From positions 1-36,479 of the forward strand of contig JAKEEM010000027.1 of assembly GCA_022616535.1 (NCBI GenBank): a stretch of DNA of 36,479 nt. The letters are read 5' to 3'. The notes beneath the pieces are model-generated. The model worked only from the letters and a program-made list of their open reading frames with translations, had not been told where the DNA came from and made no database searches. Source of the stretch: Chlorobiota bacterium. GTDB taxonomy: Bacteria; Bacteroidota; Ignavibacteria; Tepidaquicellales; OLB5. Positions 1 through 7,646 of this stretch are shown here, piece by piece. Made by a program: the position numbers and the translations under genes. Positions within the stretch are counted from its first letter, which is position 1. Every line of letters begins with the position of its first letter.

Positions 1-18
1 AATTGTGCCACCACTGAC

Positions 19-49
19 TTGACATTTTAAAATTGATATAGTAATTTTG
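19..49 (+). promoter_or_regulatory. FCB-type promoter of the structured RNA
   Basis: TTGACA at 19-24 and TAATTTTG at 42-49 are separated by 17 bases. The second box is a perfect match to the Bacteroidota -7 consensus TAnnTTTG, and the TTG of the first box lies at the usual -33 distance. Transcription should begin near 55, directly before the structured RNA. Seen in sequence; activity is inferred. Confidence 0.6.
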
Positions 50-54
50 CCACG

Positions 55-520
55 CTTGGTTCAACAGCGGCTGGAGGGCTGCTGCAGGTTACCAGTCCGA
101 TGCTGTGTAAAAGCAGTTCGGACGGGCGATGAGCCGTTCCGCCGCCTCTAAAGGGCGGGATTTGTACAACTGGCCAAGCTTTGGTTCAGGGAGTACCTTC
201 ACGACGCATGGGGTATTCCGGCCGTGACGAAAGCAGGGCTTCCTGAGCGACGACTCTAAAGTATAAGACTGTGCTTCACTCACGCCCGGCTAGTGTGAGA
301 TTTTTGAAAGGACCGTTGCTTGTCCCGAATTTATTTCGGGAATCAGGCATGGCTCCAAAGCTTATACTTTATTGTCCCCCGGGCAATCGGGGCGAGTCTC
401 CAACAGTCAAGTATAGCTGCCAACTCACAAGGTAAGCTCACGAGGCAGGCAGGAGTCACAATCCCACTTTCAAAAACCGTCTTCGGACGGAACTTAAATC
501 CTCCATGGAGGTATTTTTTT
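55..520 (+). ncRNA. large structured noncoding RNA, family uncertain
   Basis: About 465 nt, GC-richer than its surroundings and full of pairing. Stems seen: 95-104/113-123 (GTCCGA-TGCT with AGCA-GT-TCGGAC); 187-193/239-245 (CAGGGAG/CTTCCTG); 199-203/223-227; 323-329/335-341 (TCCCGAA/TTCGGGA); 377-381/388-392 (CCCCG/CGGGG); and long-range 258-267/361-370 (10 bp, AAAGTATAAG/CTTATACTTT) next to 252-256/394-398 (GACTC/GAGTC), which closes a multibranch domain. A promoter precedes it and a terminator follows. It lacks the conserved cores of RNase P RNA, tmRNA, 6S and SRP RNA. Elements such as AAGCTTTGGTTCAGG and AACTCACAAGG remind me of HEARO/IscB omega-RNAs, but that rests on memory and no IscB gene is in view. 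Confident that it is an RNA gene, not of the family. The two short ORFs over it look spurious. Confidence 0.72.
477..520 (+). terminator. double-hairpin terminator of the structured RNA
   Basis: A UUCG tetraloop hairpin (CCGTC-TTCG-GACGG, 477-490) is followed by a second palindromic hairpin (CCTCCATGGAGG, 500-511) and seven T residues (514-520). This fits an intrinsic terminator for the RNA transcribed from about 55. Confidence 0.65.
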
Positions 521-718
521 CAATAAGTCAATAAAACAATATGCAATAAAAAATAAAAGCAAAAACAAAAAATAAAGAGTAAACACTAAGATTTAAAATT
601 CTATTGATTATTGAATTATTGCTAATTGTCTATTGACAATCGCGTTAATCCTTTAATCAGGCAAATCGAGGTTCAGGAATTTGTATACCTGCAGCCTGTA
701 ATTTGCATTCTGCAGCCG

Positions 719-1591
719 CTAATATTTATAATCTATACGGAGAATTTTCAGCTTGTTATCACTTGAGCAGATGTAAATGTATTTGCCCTCAATTACGGCT
801 ATTCTGTTTATGACAGCATCCTCATTATCGTAATTTCCCGCGAAATAAAAGCTTTTGCCGTCTTTGATGAAAAATCCTTCAATCGAGATTTCGTCAGCCA
901 CCCAAACGTAAAAATTTGAGGCTACTACCTGTCTGGCGGATTTTCTCGCGAAAAGATTGGTCACCCACTCAGGGAAGGGGAGCTTGGTAATGTTCAGAAC
1001 CTGCACTCCTCCGGTGCCCTGCGGAATATACGCGTAATTGCCGTCCACATACGGCTCGTAAAAGTTAACTCCAGTGTTGTATGAGCCAACAATTGGCAGC
1101 TTCGATAAATCGCCAACATCGATTATAGATAAATTAGCATGTGAACTTGTTATGTATGCCTTTTTGTCTTTGACGAAAATTCCGCTTGAATTAAACGGCA
1201 CAACCTGCGTGTTTTTGAATATGGGGAAATCGCCTACGTTTACATCATAGACCTGCAAACCCGCATCCTCGTTGAGTATATAAAGATAGCCGTTATCGAT
1301 AACGAGCTTTTTAATTCTGCCGGTGATAGAAACAATGTTCTTCTTAGCGGGGGGATTTTTTGTGAAATCGTAAAGATTAACTCCGCTGCTTGAAAGTGTA
1401 TATGCAAACCTGCCTGTAAACGCGATACTTGAGGTCCCGCTTAAACCGCTGTATGATGTCTGCTGTGTATTATACGGGTCTGAGGTTGTAAATCCGATAA
1501 TAGCATTCTCTGTTAAAACATAGGCAATTGATTCATTAATGATAATATCAAAAGGCGCAGAGCTTAATGAAACCTCCTTAATCAGTGTCAA
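719..1591 (-). CDS. LVIVD-type beta-propeller lipoprotein, signal peptide interrupted by a stop
   Basis: Repeats of about 45 residues carry the pattern G(L/V)QVxDV/NI...P, as in 'GLQVYDVNVGDFP', 'NLSIIDVGDLSKLP' and 'GVQVLNITKLPFP'. This is typical of LVIVD beta-propeller proteins, which are exported and of unknown function. The open frame begins at a weak TTG (1591) with no signal peptide. The same frame continues upstream: ATG at 1666, five codons (MLKSL), a TAA at 1649-1651, then KIFALSFLLISC, a textbook lipobox. One base change (TAA to AAA) would restore a complete lipoprotein signal peptide. So this is either a recent nonsense mutation or a sequencing error; the body is intact. It is the last gene of the minus-strand run behind the aminotransferase, 17 bp from the ATG. 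Confidence 0.7.
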   Translation of the reverse strand: MTLIKEVSLSSAPFDIIINESIAYVLTENAIIGFTTSDPYNTQQTSYSGLSGTSSIAFTGRFAYTLSSSGVNLYDFTKNPPAKKNIVSITGRIKKLVIDNGYLYILNEDAGLQVYDVNVGDFPIFKNTQVVPFNSSGIFVKDKKAYITSSHANLSIIDVGDLSKLPIVGSYNTGVNFYEPYVDGNYAYIPQGTGGVQVLNITKLPFPEWVTNLFARKSARQVVASNFYVWVADEISIEGFFIKDGKSFYFAGNYDNEDAVINRIAVIEGKYIYICSSDNKLKILRIDYKY

Positions 1592-1683
1592 ATAAACCTG
1601 GTTCGAATAAGTGCAGGAAATCAGCAGAAAGGAAAGTGCAAAGATTTTTTAAAGGGATTTTAACATAATTAGAGCAAATAATT

Positions 1684-2847
1684 TTAGTTAATAACCGATT
1701 TTATTCTTTGAATCGCATCCTGAATATTTTCAACTGAGTTTGCGTATGAGATTCGCAAAAACCCCTCGCCGTATTTGCCGAAGGATGTTCCCGATAAGCA
1801 TGCAACACCGGCTTCATAGAGCAGCTTATCAGCCAGCTCTTTTGATTTGTAACCGGTATCCTTTATATTGGGGAATGAATAAAAAGCTCCGTCGGGTGTC
1901 GTGCATCTGAATCCGTTAATGCTGTTTAAGCCTTCGACAATAATTTTGCGGCGTCTGTCGAACTCCGCAACCATTTTGCCGACCTCATCCTGCGGTCCGT
2001 TAAGCGCTTCGATGCAGGCTTTCTGCACGAATGCATTTGTGCATGAATTGCTGTTAACCATAAGCTTCGAAATTACCGGAGTAAGCTCGGTATTCATAAC
2101 TCCGTACCCGGCTCTCCACCCCGTCATAGCGTATGTTTTCGAAAAGCCGTCGAGTATTATGGTTCTGTCTTTAAATCCGTCTATTTGCGTAATTGAAAAC
2201 GGTTTTGCACCATCGTATGTAATACGTGAGTAAATCTCGTCAGAAAGTATGGGGCATTTTTTCTTGTATAGGATATCGGCAATTGATTCAATGTCATCCT
2301 GCGGAATTGTTTTGCCTGTCGGATTTCCGGGTGAATTTAAAATCACAAGCTTTGTTTTCTTGCTTACAAGCTTTTTGAATTCCTTTAAATCGATTTTGAA
2401 TTCATTTTTCTGTCTCAGGCGAAGCGGGACAGATTTTCCTCCGACAAAATTAATCATCGATTCGTATATGGGAAAACCCGGATTCGGATAGATAACTTCA
2501 TCTCCTTTTTGAATCAGCGCGAGCATTGTATAAAACATAATAGGCTTTGCACCTGGCGTCATAACAACGTTTTCGGCTGTGTATTCAACTCCGCGCGTTT
2601 TTGAAACATATTCCGCGATTGCTTTTCTTATTTCCATAACTCCGGGCGCAGGGGTGTAATGGGTGTCGCCGTTTTGCAAAGATCTTATTGCCGCATCACA
2701 AATATTTTTCGGTGTTGTGAAGTCCGGTTCCCCGATTTCAAGATGGATGATTTTTTTGCCCTGGGCTTCCAGAGTTCTTGCTTTTGCCAAGACTTCAAAA
2801 GCGGTTTCTGTCCCAAGTCTTCCGATTCTGTTTGCCAGTGCTATCAT
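1684..2847 (-). CDS. pyridoxal-phosphate aminotransferase, class I (aspartate aminotransferase-like)
   Basis: A 387-residue fold-type I transaminase of normal length. Landmarks in order: GEPDF near 39-43, NSPGNPTG 171-178 (Asn175 contacts PLP), SDEIY 202-206 (Asp203 binds the pyridine nitrogen), SKTYAMTGWRAGY 236-248 with Schiff-base Lys237, and FLRISYA with the substrate carboxylate-binding Arg365. This set is that of the aspartate/aromatic aminotransferase Igamma group in the cytosol. The amino-acid substrate cannot be read from sequence. It lies 73 bp downstream of livF on the same strand, so it may be co-transcribed with the amino-acid importer and act on imported amino acids. The ATG at 2847 gives the full N-terminus. 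Confidence 0.92.
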   Translation of the reverse strand: MIALANRIGRLGTETAFEVLAKARTLEAQGKKIIHLEIGEPDFTTPKNICDAAIRSLQNGDTHYTPAPGVMEIRKAIAEYVSKTRGVEYTAENVVMTPGAKPIMFYTMLALIQKGDEVIYPNPGFPIYESMINFVGGKSVPLRLRQKNEFKIDLKEFKKLVSKKTKLVILNSPGNPTGKTIPQDDIESIADILYKKKCPILSDEIYSRITYDGAKPFSITQIDGFKDRTIILDGFSKTYAMTGWRAGYGVMNTELTPVISKLMVNSNSCTNAFVQKACIEALNGPQDEVGKMVAEFDRRRKIIVEGLNSINGFRCTTPDGAFYSFPNIKDTGYKSKELADKLLYEAGVACLSGTSFGKYGEGFLRISYANSVENIQDAIQRIKSVIN

Positions 2848-2920
2848 TTTTATAAATTTTTATTAGGTTATATTTAGATTTGTAAAGTGGTTTGTTTATC
2901 GAATTTAGGTTCGGGTTTTT

Positions 2921-3634
2921 TTAAGCTTCCCCGAGGTAGGCTTTCCTCACCTCCGGATTTGCTTCTAATTCCTTTGCCGGTCCTTCTAAAATAATATTTC
3001 CTGTTTCCAAAACATATCCAAAATTTGCTACAGAAAGCGCAAAATGCGCATTTTGCTCGACTAAAAGGATAGTTGTTCCTAAAGATTTGTTGATTTCCAC
3101 GATTTTTTCAAAAATTGTTCTAACGAGAATGGGAGCAATTCCAAGAGAAGGTTCGTCCAAAAGCAGCAGTTTGGGTTTGGACATCAGAGCACGTGATATA
3201 GCGAGCATTTGCTGCTCACCGCCCGAGAGCGTTCCTCCGGGCTGCTTTATTCTTTCCTTAAGTCTGGGGAAAATATTAAAAATGAAGTCAAGGTCGTTTT
3301 TTAAATTTTGCTTGTCTTTGCGCAGGTATGCGCCCATATCCAGATTTTCTTTTACGGTGAGATTGGCAAATATCAGCCGTCCTTCGGGGACCTGGCACAA
3401 GCCCATTTCAACAATCTTATGCGGTGGGAGGTTTGTTATGTCCTTATCTTCATAGTAAATTCTGCTTCCTCCTGCAGATTTAACAACGCTTGAGATTGCT
3501 CTGAGAGTAGTTGTTTTTCCCGCGCCGTTTGCACCAATAAGTGTTATAATGGATTTTTCTGGAACATTAATCGTTATTCCTTTTAAAGCATTGATTGCTC
3601 CGTAATTTACTGTTAGATTTTCGACTCGTAACAT
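2921..3634 (-). CDS. livF: branched-chain amino-acid ABC transporter, ATPase LivF
   Basis: A 237-residue ABC ATPase. Walker A is GANGAGKTT (33-41), the signature is LSGGEQQML, Walker B is LLLLDEPSLGI with the LivF-type 'SLGIAP', and the H-loop lies in 'LLVEQNAHFAL'. With LivG it forms the cytoplasmic ATPase pair that powers uptake of leucine, isoleucine and valine (or related amino acids/amides). Its ATG follows the livG stop with no gap (TAAATG), so translation is coupled. The livH permease and the livJ/K binding protein are not next to it. Confidence 0.93.
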   Translation of the reverse strand: MLRVENLTVNYGAINALKGITINVPEKSIITLIGANGAGKTTTLRAISSVVKSAGGSRIYYEDKDITNLPPHKIVEMGLCQVPEGRLIFANLTVKENLDMGAYLRKDKQNLKNDLDFIFNIFPRLKERIKQPGGTLSGGEQQMLAISRALMSKPKLLLLDEPSLGIAPILVRTIFEKIVEINKSLGTTILLVEQNAHFALSVANFGYVLETGNIILEGPAKELEANPEVRKAYLGEA

Positions 3635-4411
3635 TTATTTTTGTGTCTGCTCTCCAAGATATGCTTCGATTACCTTCGGGTCTTTCTGGATTTCTTCGGG
3701 CTTGCCTTCTGCGATTTTTTTACCGTAATCAAGAACAAAAATTCTTTCGCAAATTCCCATAACTACGTTCATATCATGTTCAACAAGTAAAATCGAAATA
3801 TTAAATTTATCTTTCACATTTTGAATTAATTTCATAAGGTCTTTTTTCTCCGATGGGTTCATACCTGCAGCAGGCTCATCAAGCAGCAAAAGCTTGGGTT
3901 TGGTAGCAAGGGCTCTTACTATTTCCAGTTTTCTTTGGTCGCCGTAGGGGAGATTTTTTGCATATTCGTCAGCATCAACGTGCAGGTCAAAAATTTCAAG
4001 CAGTCCCTGTATTTCCTCATCGATTTGCTTTTCCTCAGCATGATATCTTTTCAATTGAAATATTGAGCTGAAAAGTCTTGCCTTGCAGCTGTTATTATAG
4101 GAAACCCTCACATTATCTTTAACTGAGAGACTTGGACATAATCTAATATTCTGAAAAGTGCGGGCTATTCCTTTGTGAGTAACTTCATATGGTTTTAGGT
4201 GGACAGTGCTTTCGCCGAAAAACTTAATATCTCCTTCAGAAGGGTCATAAACTCCCGTTATGATATTGAAGACTGTTGTTTTGCCCGCGCCGTTTGGACC
4301 AATCATCCCAACCAGCTCATTGCTGCCGACGTTTGTTGTAAGTTTATCGACAGCAGTTAATCCTCCGAATCTTATAGTGCAATTTTCTAATTTGAGGACT
4401 TCCATATTCAA
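3635..4411 (-). CDS. livG: branched-chain amino-acid ABC transporter, ATPase LivG
   Basis: A 258-residue ABC ATPase. Walker A is GPNGAGKTT; the LivG-specific 'ARTFQNIRL' Q-loop region, signature 'LPYGDQRKLEI', Walker B 'LLLLDEPAAGMNP' and 'LLVEHDMNVVM' follow. The AAGMNP motif separates LivG from LivF. The first codon of the frame is TTG at 4411; the ATG at 4405 (start MEVLKLENC) with AGAGAT upstream is the likelier start. It lies 8-14 bp after livM and touches livF, so the three form an operon. Confidence 0.93.
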   Translation of the reverse strand: MNMEVLKLENCTIRFGGLTAVDKLTTNVGSNELVGMIGPNGAGKTTVFNIITGVYDPSEGDIKFFGESTVHLKPYEVTHKGIARTFQNIRLCPSLSVKDNVRVSYNNSCKARLFSSIFQLKRYHAEEKQIDEEIQGLLEIFDLHVDADEYAKNLPYGDQRKLEIVRALATKPKLLLLDEPAAGMNPSEKKDLMKLIQNVKDKFNISILLVEHDMNVVMGICERIFVLDYGKKIAEGKPEEIQKDPKVIEAYLGEQTQK

Positions 4412-4418
4412 ATCTCTT

Positions 4419-5477
4419 TTAATCTTTTAGTGTCGCCTTAGGCGGCTGTTCGGGAGTAATTTTCTTTTTCTTTTGAAGCTTAATCCCAAATAATCCCTGC
4501 GGTCTTACGAGCATCATAATTATAATTAAAAGTGCATAAATTATCATTCTGTATTGCTGAACGTCGCGAAGAAGCTCGGGCAGGATTGTTAAAATTATAG
4601 CGGCAAAAACCACCCCGATTGTGCTTCCCATTCCCCCTAAGATAACCATAACAACAATTTCTATTGAACGCAGGAAATTAAAATCCTCCGGATTTATATA
4701 CTGCACAAAATGGGAATATAAACCTCCCGCAACTCCTGCAAAAAATGCTCCCAATACAAAAGCAGTAACCTTAAACTTGGTTGTGTTGATACCCATCGCT
4801 TCGGCAGCTATCTCATCATCTTTAACAGCAATAAAGCCTCTTCCGTAAGTAGACCTGATAAGGTTAGTTATGCTGAAAATAATTATAGCTACGACAAGAA
4901 AAGCCCAGAAGAAATCAGTATATTGAGGTATTGAATAAAATTTATAAGTTATTCCGCTTAATTCGGGAATCATTTCAAGACTTTTTACCCCGTTATCGTA
5001 AACGTAAATTCCCCTGAAACCCTGCGATGCACCGATTATATCAAGGTTTTGGATAACAACACGGATTATTTCACCGAAACCAAGAGTCGTAATAGCAAGA
5101 TAATCGCCTTTAAGTCTGAGCGAAGGAACACCTACAATTACTCCCACTATCGAAGCACCGACACCTCCAATGAACAGCACAAGAATGAACCAAATTGCTT
5201 TTCCGATAACTGCATCACCGAAAATTGAAAGAAGGGATGGAGCAAAATAAGTGCTTATGGAAGCGGATAAATATGCTCCGATTGCCATAAAACCGGCGTG
5301 GCCAAGCGAAAACTGGCCGGCGTATCCGTTAATCAGGTTTAAGCTCGTGGCAAGTATAATGTTAATTCCCGCATAGATTATGATTTGATAATAATATGAA
5401 TTGATGTAATCGGATAGGAGGTTAATTCCAAAAATTAAGACAACTGAAATCAGGAAAAGTATTTTGGTATTTTTCAC
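4419..5477 (-). CDS. livM: branched-chain amino-acid ABC transporter permease LivM
   Basis: A 352-residue inner-membrane permease with about nine hydrophobic segments. It has the LivH/LivM family hallmarks 'NLINGYAGQFSLGHAGFMAIGAY' (given in part: GQFSLGHAGF), 'SLRLKGDYLAITTLGFGEI', 'AVKDDEIAAEAMGIN' and 'ILGGMGSTIG'. The tail is a charged cytoplasmic stretch. It normally pairs with LivH to form the channel, but LivH is absent here. The start is GTG at 5477. Upstream lies only a displaced 3' piece of tRNA-Val, 43 bp away. Before the island inserted, livM stood directly behind intact tRNA-Val, so its present promoter lies in the island end or it depends on read-through. Confidence 0.92.
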   Translation of the reverse strand: MKNTKILFLISVVLIFGINLLSDYINSYYYQIIIYAGINIILATSLNLINGYAGQFSLGHAGFMAIGAYLSASISTYFAPSLLSIFGDAVIGKAIWFILVLFIGGVGASIVGVIVGVPSLRLKGDYLAITTLGFGEIIRVVIQNLDIIGASQGFRGIYVYDNGVKSLEMIPELSGITYKFYSIPQYTDFFWAFLVVAIIIFSITNLIRSTYGRGFIAVKDDEIAAEAMGINTTKFKVTAFVLGAFFAGVAGGLYSHFVQYINPEDFNFLRSIEIVVMVILGGMGSTIGVVFAAIILTILPELLRDVQQYRMIIYALLIIIMMLVRPQGLFGIKLQKKKKITPEQPPKATLKD

Positions 5478-5518
5478 CTGCCGTTAATTGATTTGAAATT
5501 AACTTTTCGGGGTTGGAA

Positions 5519-5568
5519 GTGGGCAGTGAGGGATTCGAACCCCCGACATCCTGCTTGTAAGGCAGGCG
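5519..5568 (-). repeat. distal attachment site: displaced 3' end of tRNA-Val
   Basis: Identical over 50 bp to 23226-23275. It carries the acceptor 3' strand, T arm and the anticodon arm with UAC anticodon, but then runs into ACCCACCATTTT in place of the D arm, so it cannot fold as a tRNA. It is the far attachment site of the island. Confidence 0.88.
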
Positions 5569-5578
5569 ACCCACCATT

Positions 5579-5665
5579 TTATTAGCGAAAATATGCAATT
5601 TTTTAAAAGAAACATCCAAAAAATCCGCTAATAAATACATTCTTAGTCACTAAAATAGTCACTAA
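5579..5665. promoter_or_regulatory. probable recombinase arm sites at the left island end
   Basis: Just inside the distal attachment site are a 9-bp inverted repeat (TTATTAGCG 5579-5587 / CGCTAATAA 5626-5634) and then TTAGTCACTAAAATAGTCAC at 5643-5662, holding AGTCAC twice. A very similar TTAGTCACTAAATAAGTCAC lies at the other end (23169-23188). Repeats of this type next to an att core are usual binding sites for integrase or an excision factor. The rest of 5666-5866 holds nothing I recognise. Confidence 0.45.
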
Positions 5666-5866
5666 AAAATGAGATACAACAATGTTATTTATTGAACGAT
5701 TAATTTTTTTCTACTGCTTAAATGAGATTTTAGCAGGTAGATTTTCTTTACAAAGACAAATATAAATGATTAATGTTAGGGATACAATGAGAATAGGGAA
5801 GTATACCTGACTCCAAACATTTTTTTTTACAATCGCGTTTTTTTATAGAGTAAGATAATTATGCGA

Positions 5867-7018
5867 TTAGTATTTCAAGCCTGAATAATTGGAATTGTTC
5901 AAGGAATTTCTTATATCGCTAAGTGCGGGATGAACGTATGACTCAGTTGTAGTTATTTTCTTGTGTCCGGCTATTTCTTTAATCAAAAATGAAGGAATCC
6001 CCTCATTTGCCATATTGGTTAAAGCTGTATGTCTTAAACAGTGAAAGTGATACTTTTCATCAAATCCCGCCGTTTTAATTTTTTTCTTGAAAATTCTACT
6101 GATATAATTTGCTGTATATCTTGTTCCATCTACTTTTCCAAAGACATAATTAATGTTTTTTCTGAAATCCAATTCATAAACATTACCAAATAATTGCTGC
6201 TGAATAACTGCATTACTATCATTTTCGTATGGATTTTGATTAAGAAGGACTAACATTTTGTTGGTTAATGGAATTACTCTTTCTTGATTGGTTTTTATTT
6301 TAAAGTTATCCTTATTTCGGATTTTTAGTTCCTGCCTAACAAAATCAATGTCATTCCACTGAACATTCAATAATTCTCCCCTCCTTAGTCCTGTTTCAAG
6401 GTTAAATTTGACAATTCTTTCAAGAAAAGGTAACTCTAAGCACTTAATAAGTTTTGGTACATCTTCTTTCTCAAAGCATAATCTTTCTTTTTCGTCAATC
6501 TTAATCATTTTTATCCCATCCATAGGATTATAATCAATTAATCCTGCCTTTTTAGCAAAATTAAAAGCTGATTTTAATGTTCTCAGGTAGATATTAACAG
6601 AATTATCTTTCATCTTACCGGATAGAATTGATTTAAACCTATCCATATCAAGAAAAATAATTTTCCTCAGCTCTTTATCTCCAATAACTGAAATCAGCTT
6701 TTTAAATGCTGTAAAATATATTTCAAGGGTTCTTGGTCTGAAATCCTGGTTCTTATACTGTCTGTAATAAGCACTCAGCTCGGAAATCCTTCTTATTTTC
6801 AGGTCACCAATGTTATTATAATACCTCCGTTTAAATATTTCGAGTTCCCTATTCGCTTCTCTCTGGTTTTTTGTATTAGTAGTTTTCTTGGTTCTTTTCC
6901 CGGTTTCTAAATTTGTATAATAAATGTAATAATTTCCTTTATATCCCTTACCGATAAAAGGTTCTATATGCTTATAAGAATATGGGTTGTTATATGCTAA
7001 GGTTAGTTGTTGATTCAA
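5867..7018 (-). CDS. tyrosine recombinase / integrase (island left end)
   Basis: 383 residues. An N-terminal AP2-like arm-binding part (GYKGNYYIYYTNLETGKRTKK, cited in part), then a SAM-like core-binding domain (about 75-170), then the catalytic domain. Catalytic residues visible: Arg212 in TGLRRGE, a Lys in the beta-hairpin 'KIKTNQERVIPL', His326-x-x-Arg329 in HCLRH, His352 in AGHK, and nucleophile Tyr361 in TESYVHP. All are present, so it is probably active. It resembles the integrase at 22089-23120 over its whole length. The start is a TTG at 7018 with no better ATG. A hairpin plus T-run lies directly upstream. It reads toward the displaced att site. Confidence 0.9.
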   Translation of the reverse strand: MNQQLTLAYNNPYSYKHIEPFIGKGYKGNYYIYYTNLETGKRTKKTTNTKNQREANRELEIFKRRYYNNIGDLKIRRISELSAYYRQYKNQDFRPRTLEIYFTAFKKLISVIGDKELRKIIFLDMDRFKSILSGKMKDNSVNIYLRTLKSAFNFAKKAGLIDYNPMDGIKMIKIDEKERLCFEKEDVPKLIKCLELPFLERIVKFNLETGLRRGELLNVQWNDIDFVRQELKIRNKDNFKIKTNQERVIPLTNKMLVLLNQNPYENDSNAVIQQQLFGNVYELDFRKNINYVFGKVDGTRYTANYISRIFKKKIKTAGFDEKYHFHCLRHTALTNMANEGIPSFLIKEIAGHKKITTTESYVHPALSDIRNSLNNSNYSGLKY

Positions 7019-7028
7019 ATTTTTAATG

Positions 7029-7108
7029 AAAAAAATGCAGCAAGGTGAAAGAAAATCTCTCAGATGCTAAGATTGGAAGGAAGCACCCGAAAAGAAACCC
7101 TTGCTGCA
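7029..7108 (-). terminator. long-loop hairpin with T-run just upstream of integrase 1
   Basis: On the minus strand a perfect 10-bp stem (7099-7108 with 7036-7045; TGCAGCAAGG/CCTTGCTGCA) is followed at once by seven T residues (7029-7035). The stem closes a 53-nt loop with more possible pairing. It sits between the unknown genes at 7332-8760 and the integrase TTG, only about 10 nt from it. It looks like a terminator or attenuator insulating the integrase. No known riboswitch core is recognised. Confidence 0.5.
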
Positions 7109-7210
7109 AAATTAATAGATTTAGAAGATTTTACTTTCATTGTAAAAATTAAAATTAATTTTGTTATGCAACTTAATAGCTATTTTGTAGGTAAAAAATC
7201 TCAAAAGGGG

Positions 7211-7292
7211 TTTAAACTTTTTTGGTGGGATAAATTTATTTAAACTTTTTTGGTGGGATAATTTTTTGCACTACTATTGTTTAACTTTTTTC
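7211..7292. repeat. tandem 23-bp direct repeats (period 28) plus a partial copy
   Basis: Two identical 23-bp copies at 7211-7233 and 7239-7261 share the core ACTTTTTTGGTGGGATAA; a degenerate third copy (TTTAACTTTTTTC) begins at 7280. Even spacing in a gene-free 312-bp gap (7019-7331) upstream of an integrase suggests protein-binding sites (recombinase arm sites, a repressor, or iterons). The rest of that gap shows only the hairpin at 7029-7108. Confidence 0.6.
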
Positions 7293-7331
7293 CGAGAAAT
7301 TTTAGATTTCTTTACCTTTTTTAGAGAATTT

Positions 7332-7607
7332 TCAACTTTCGGCACGTGTTATTATTTTTGCATTTATCCTGCGATTATAAAACTTGCGTACCATCTTACT
7401 TATTACTAACTGTGAATAAGCTCCATCAAGCATATCATAAATATCTTTTACGTTTTCATTTATTGTTTTATAATGGTCTATAAATATCTTTGCAACCTCT
7501 AAATTCACCAATTTTTCTTTTAATAAGTTAATTAAATTCTGTTCCCTTATTTTAGCATAAGTTATAAAAAGCAAGCTTCCTACATCTTCATTTTTTAGTA
7601 AAAACAC
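7332..7607 (-). CDS. unknown protein, C-terminal half of an amber-split gene
   Basis: 91 residues from a GTG, no recognised domain; mainly helical and basic at the end (RKFYNRRINAKIITRAES). It lies in exactly the same frame as 7647-8045 and is separated from it only by one TAG (7647-7649) and 13 sense codons, with no ATG in between. The likeliest reading is that both are pieces of one protein of about 236 residues, broken by a nonsense mutation or joined by amber read-through. No function is proposed. Confidence 0.5.
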   Translation of the reverse strand: MFLLKNEDVGSLLFITYAKIREQNLINLLKEKLVNLEVAKIFIDHYKTINENVKDIYDMLDGAYSQLVISKMVRKFYNRRINAKIITRAES

Positions 7608-7646
7608 ATATAGTTTTTTATAATCTTCTCTTTTCTCAATTATTTC

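Noticed and set aside
89-526. Two short ORFs (89-283 minus, 320-526 plus) at the left end
   Set aside because: Both lie over the structured RNA; composition follows RNA stems and no protein-like pattern is seen.
1901-2877. Plus-strand ORFs inside the aminotransferase and similar ORFs inside other clear genes
   Set aside because: Antisense shadows of conserved coding sequence.
5422-5640. 72-residue minus-strand ORF before livM
   Set aside because: It runs through the tRNA-Val fragment and into livM in another frame; its sequence is translated tRNA.
7036-7108. TPP-riboswitch-like bits (GGGTGCT ... CTGAGA) in the hairpin upstream of integrase 1
   Set aside because: The essential second half of the TPP core is missing and no thiamine gene follows.
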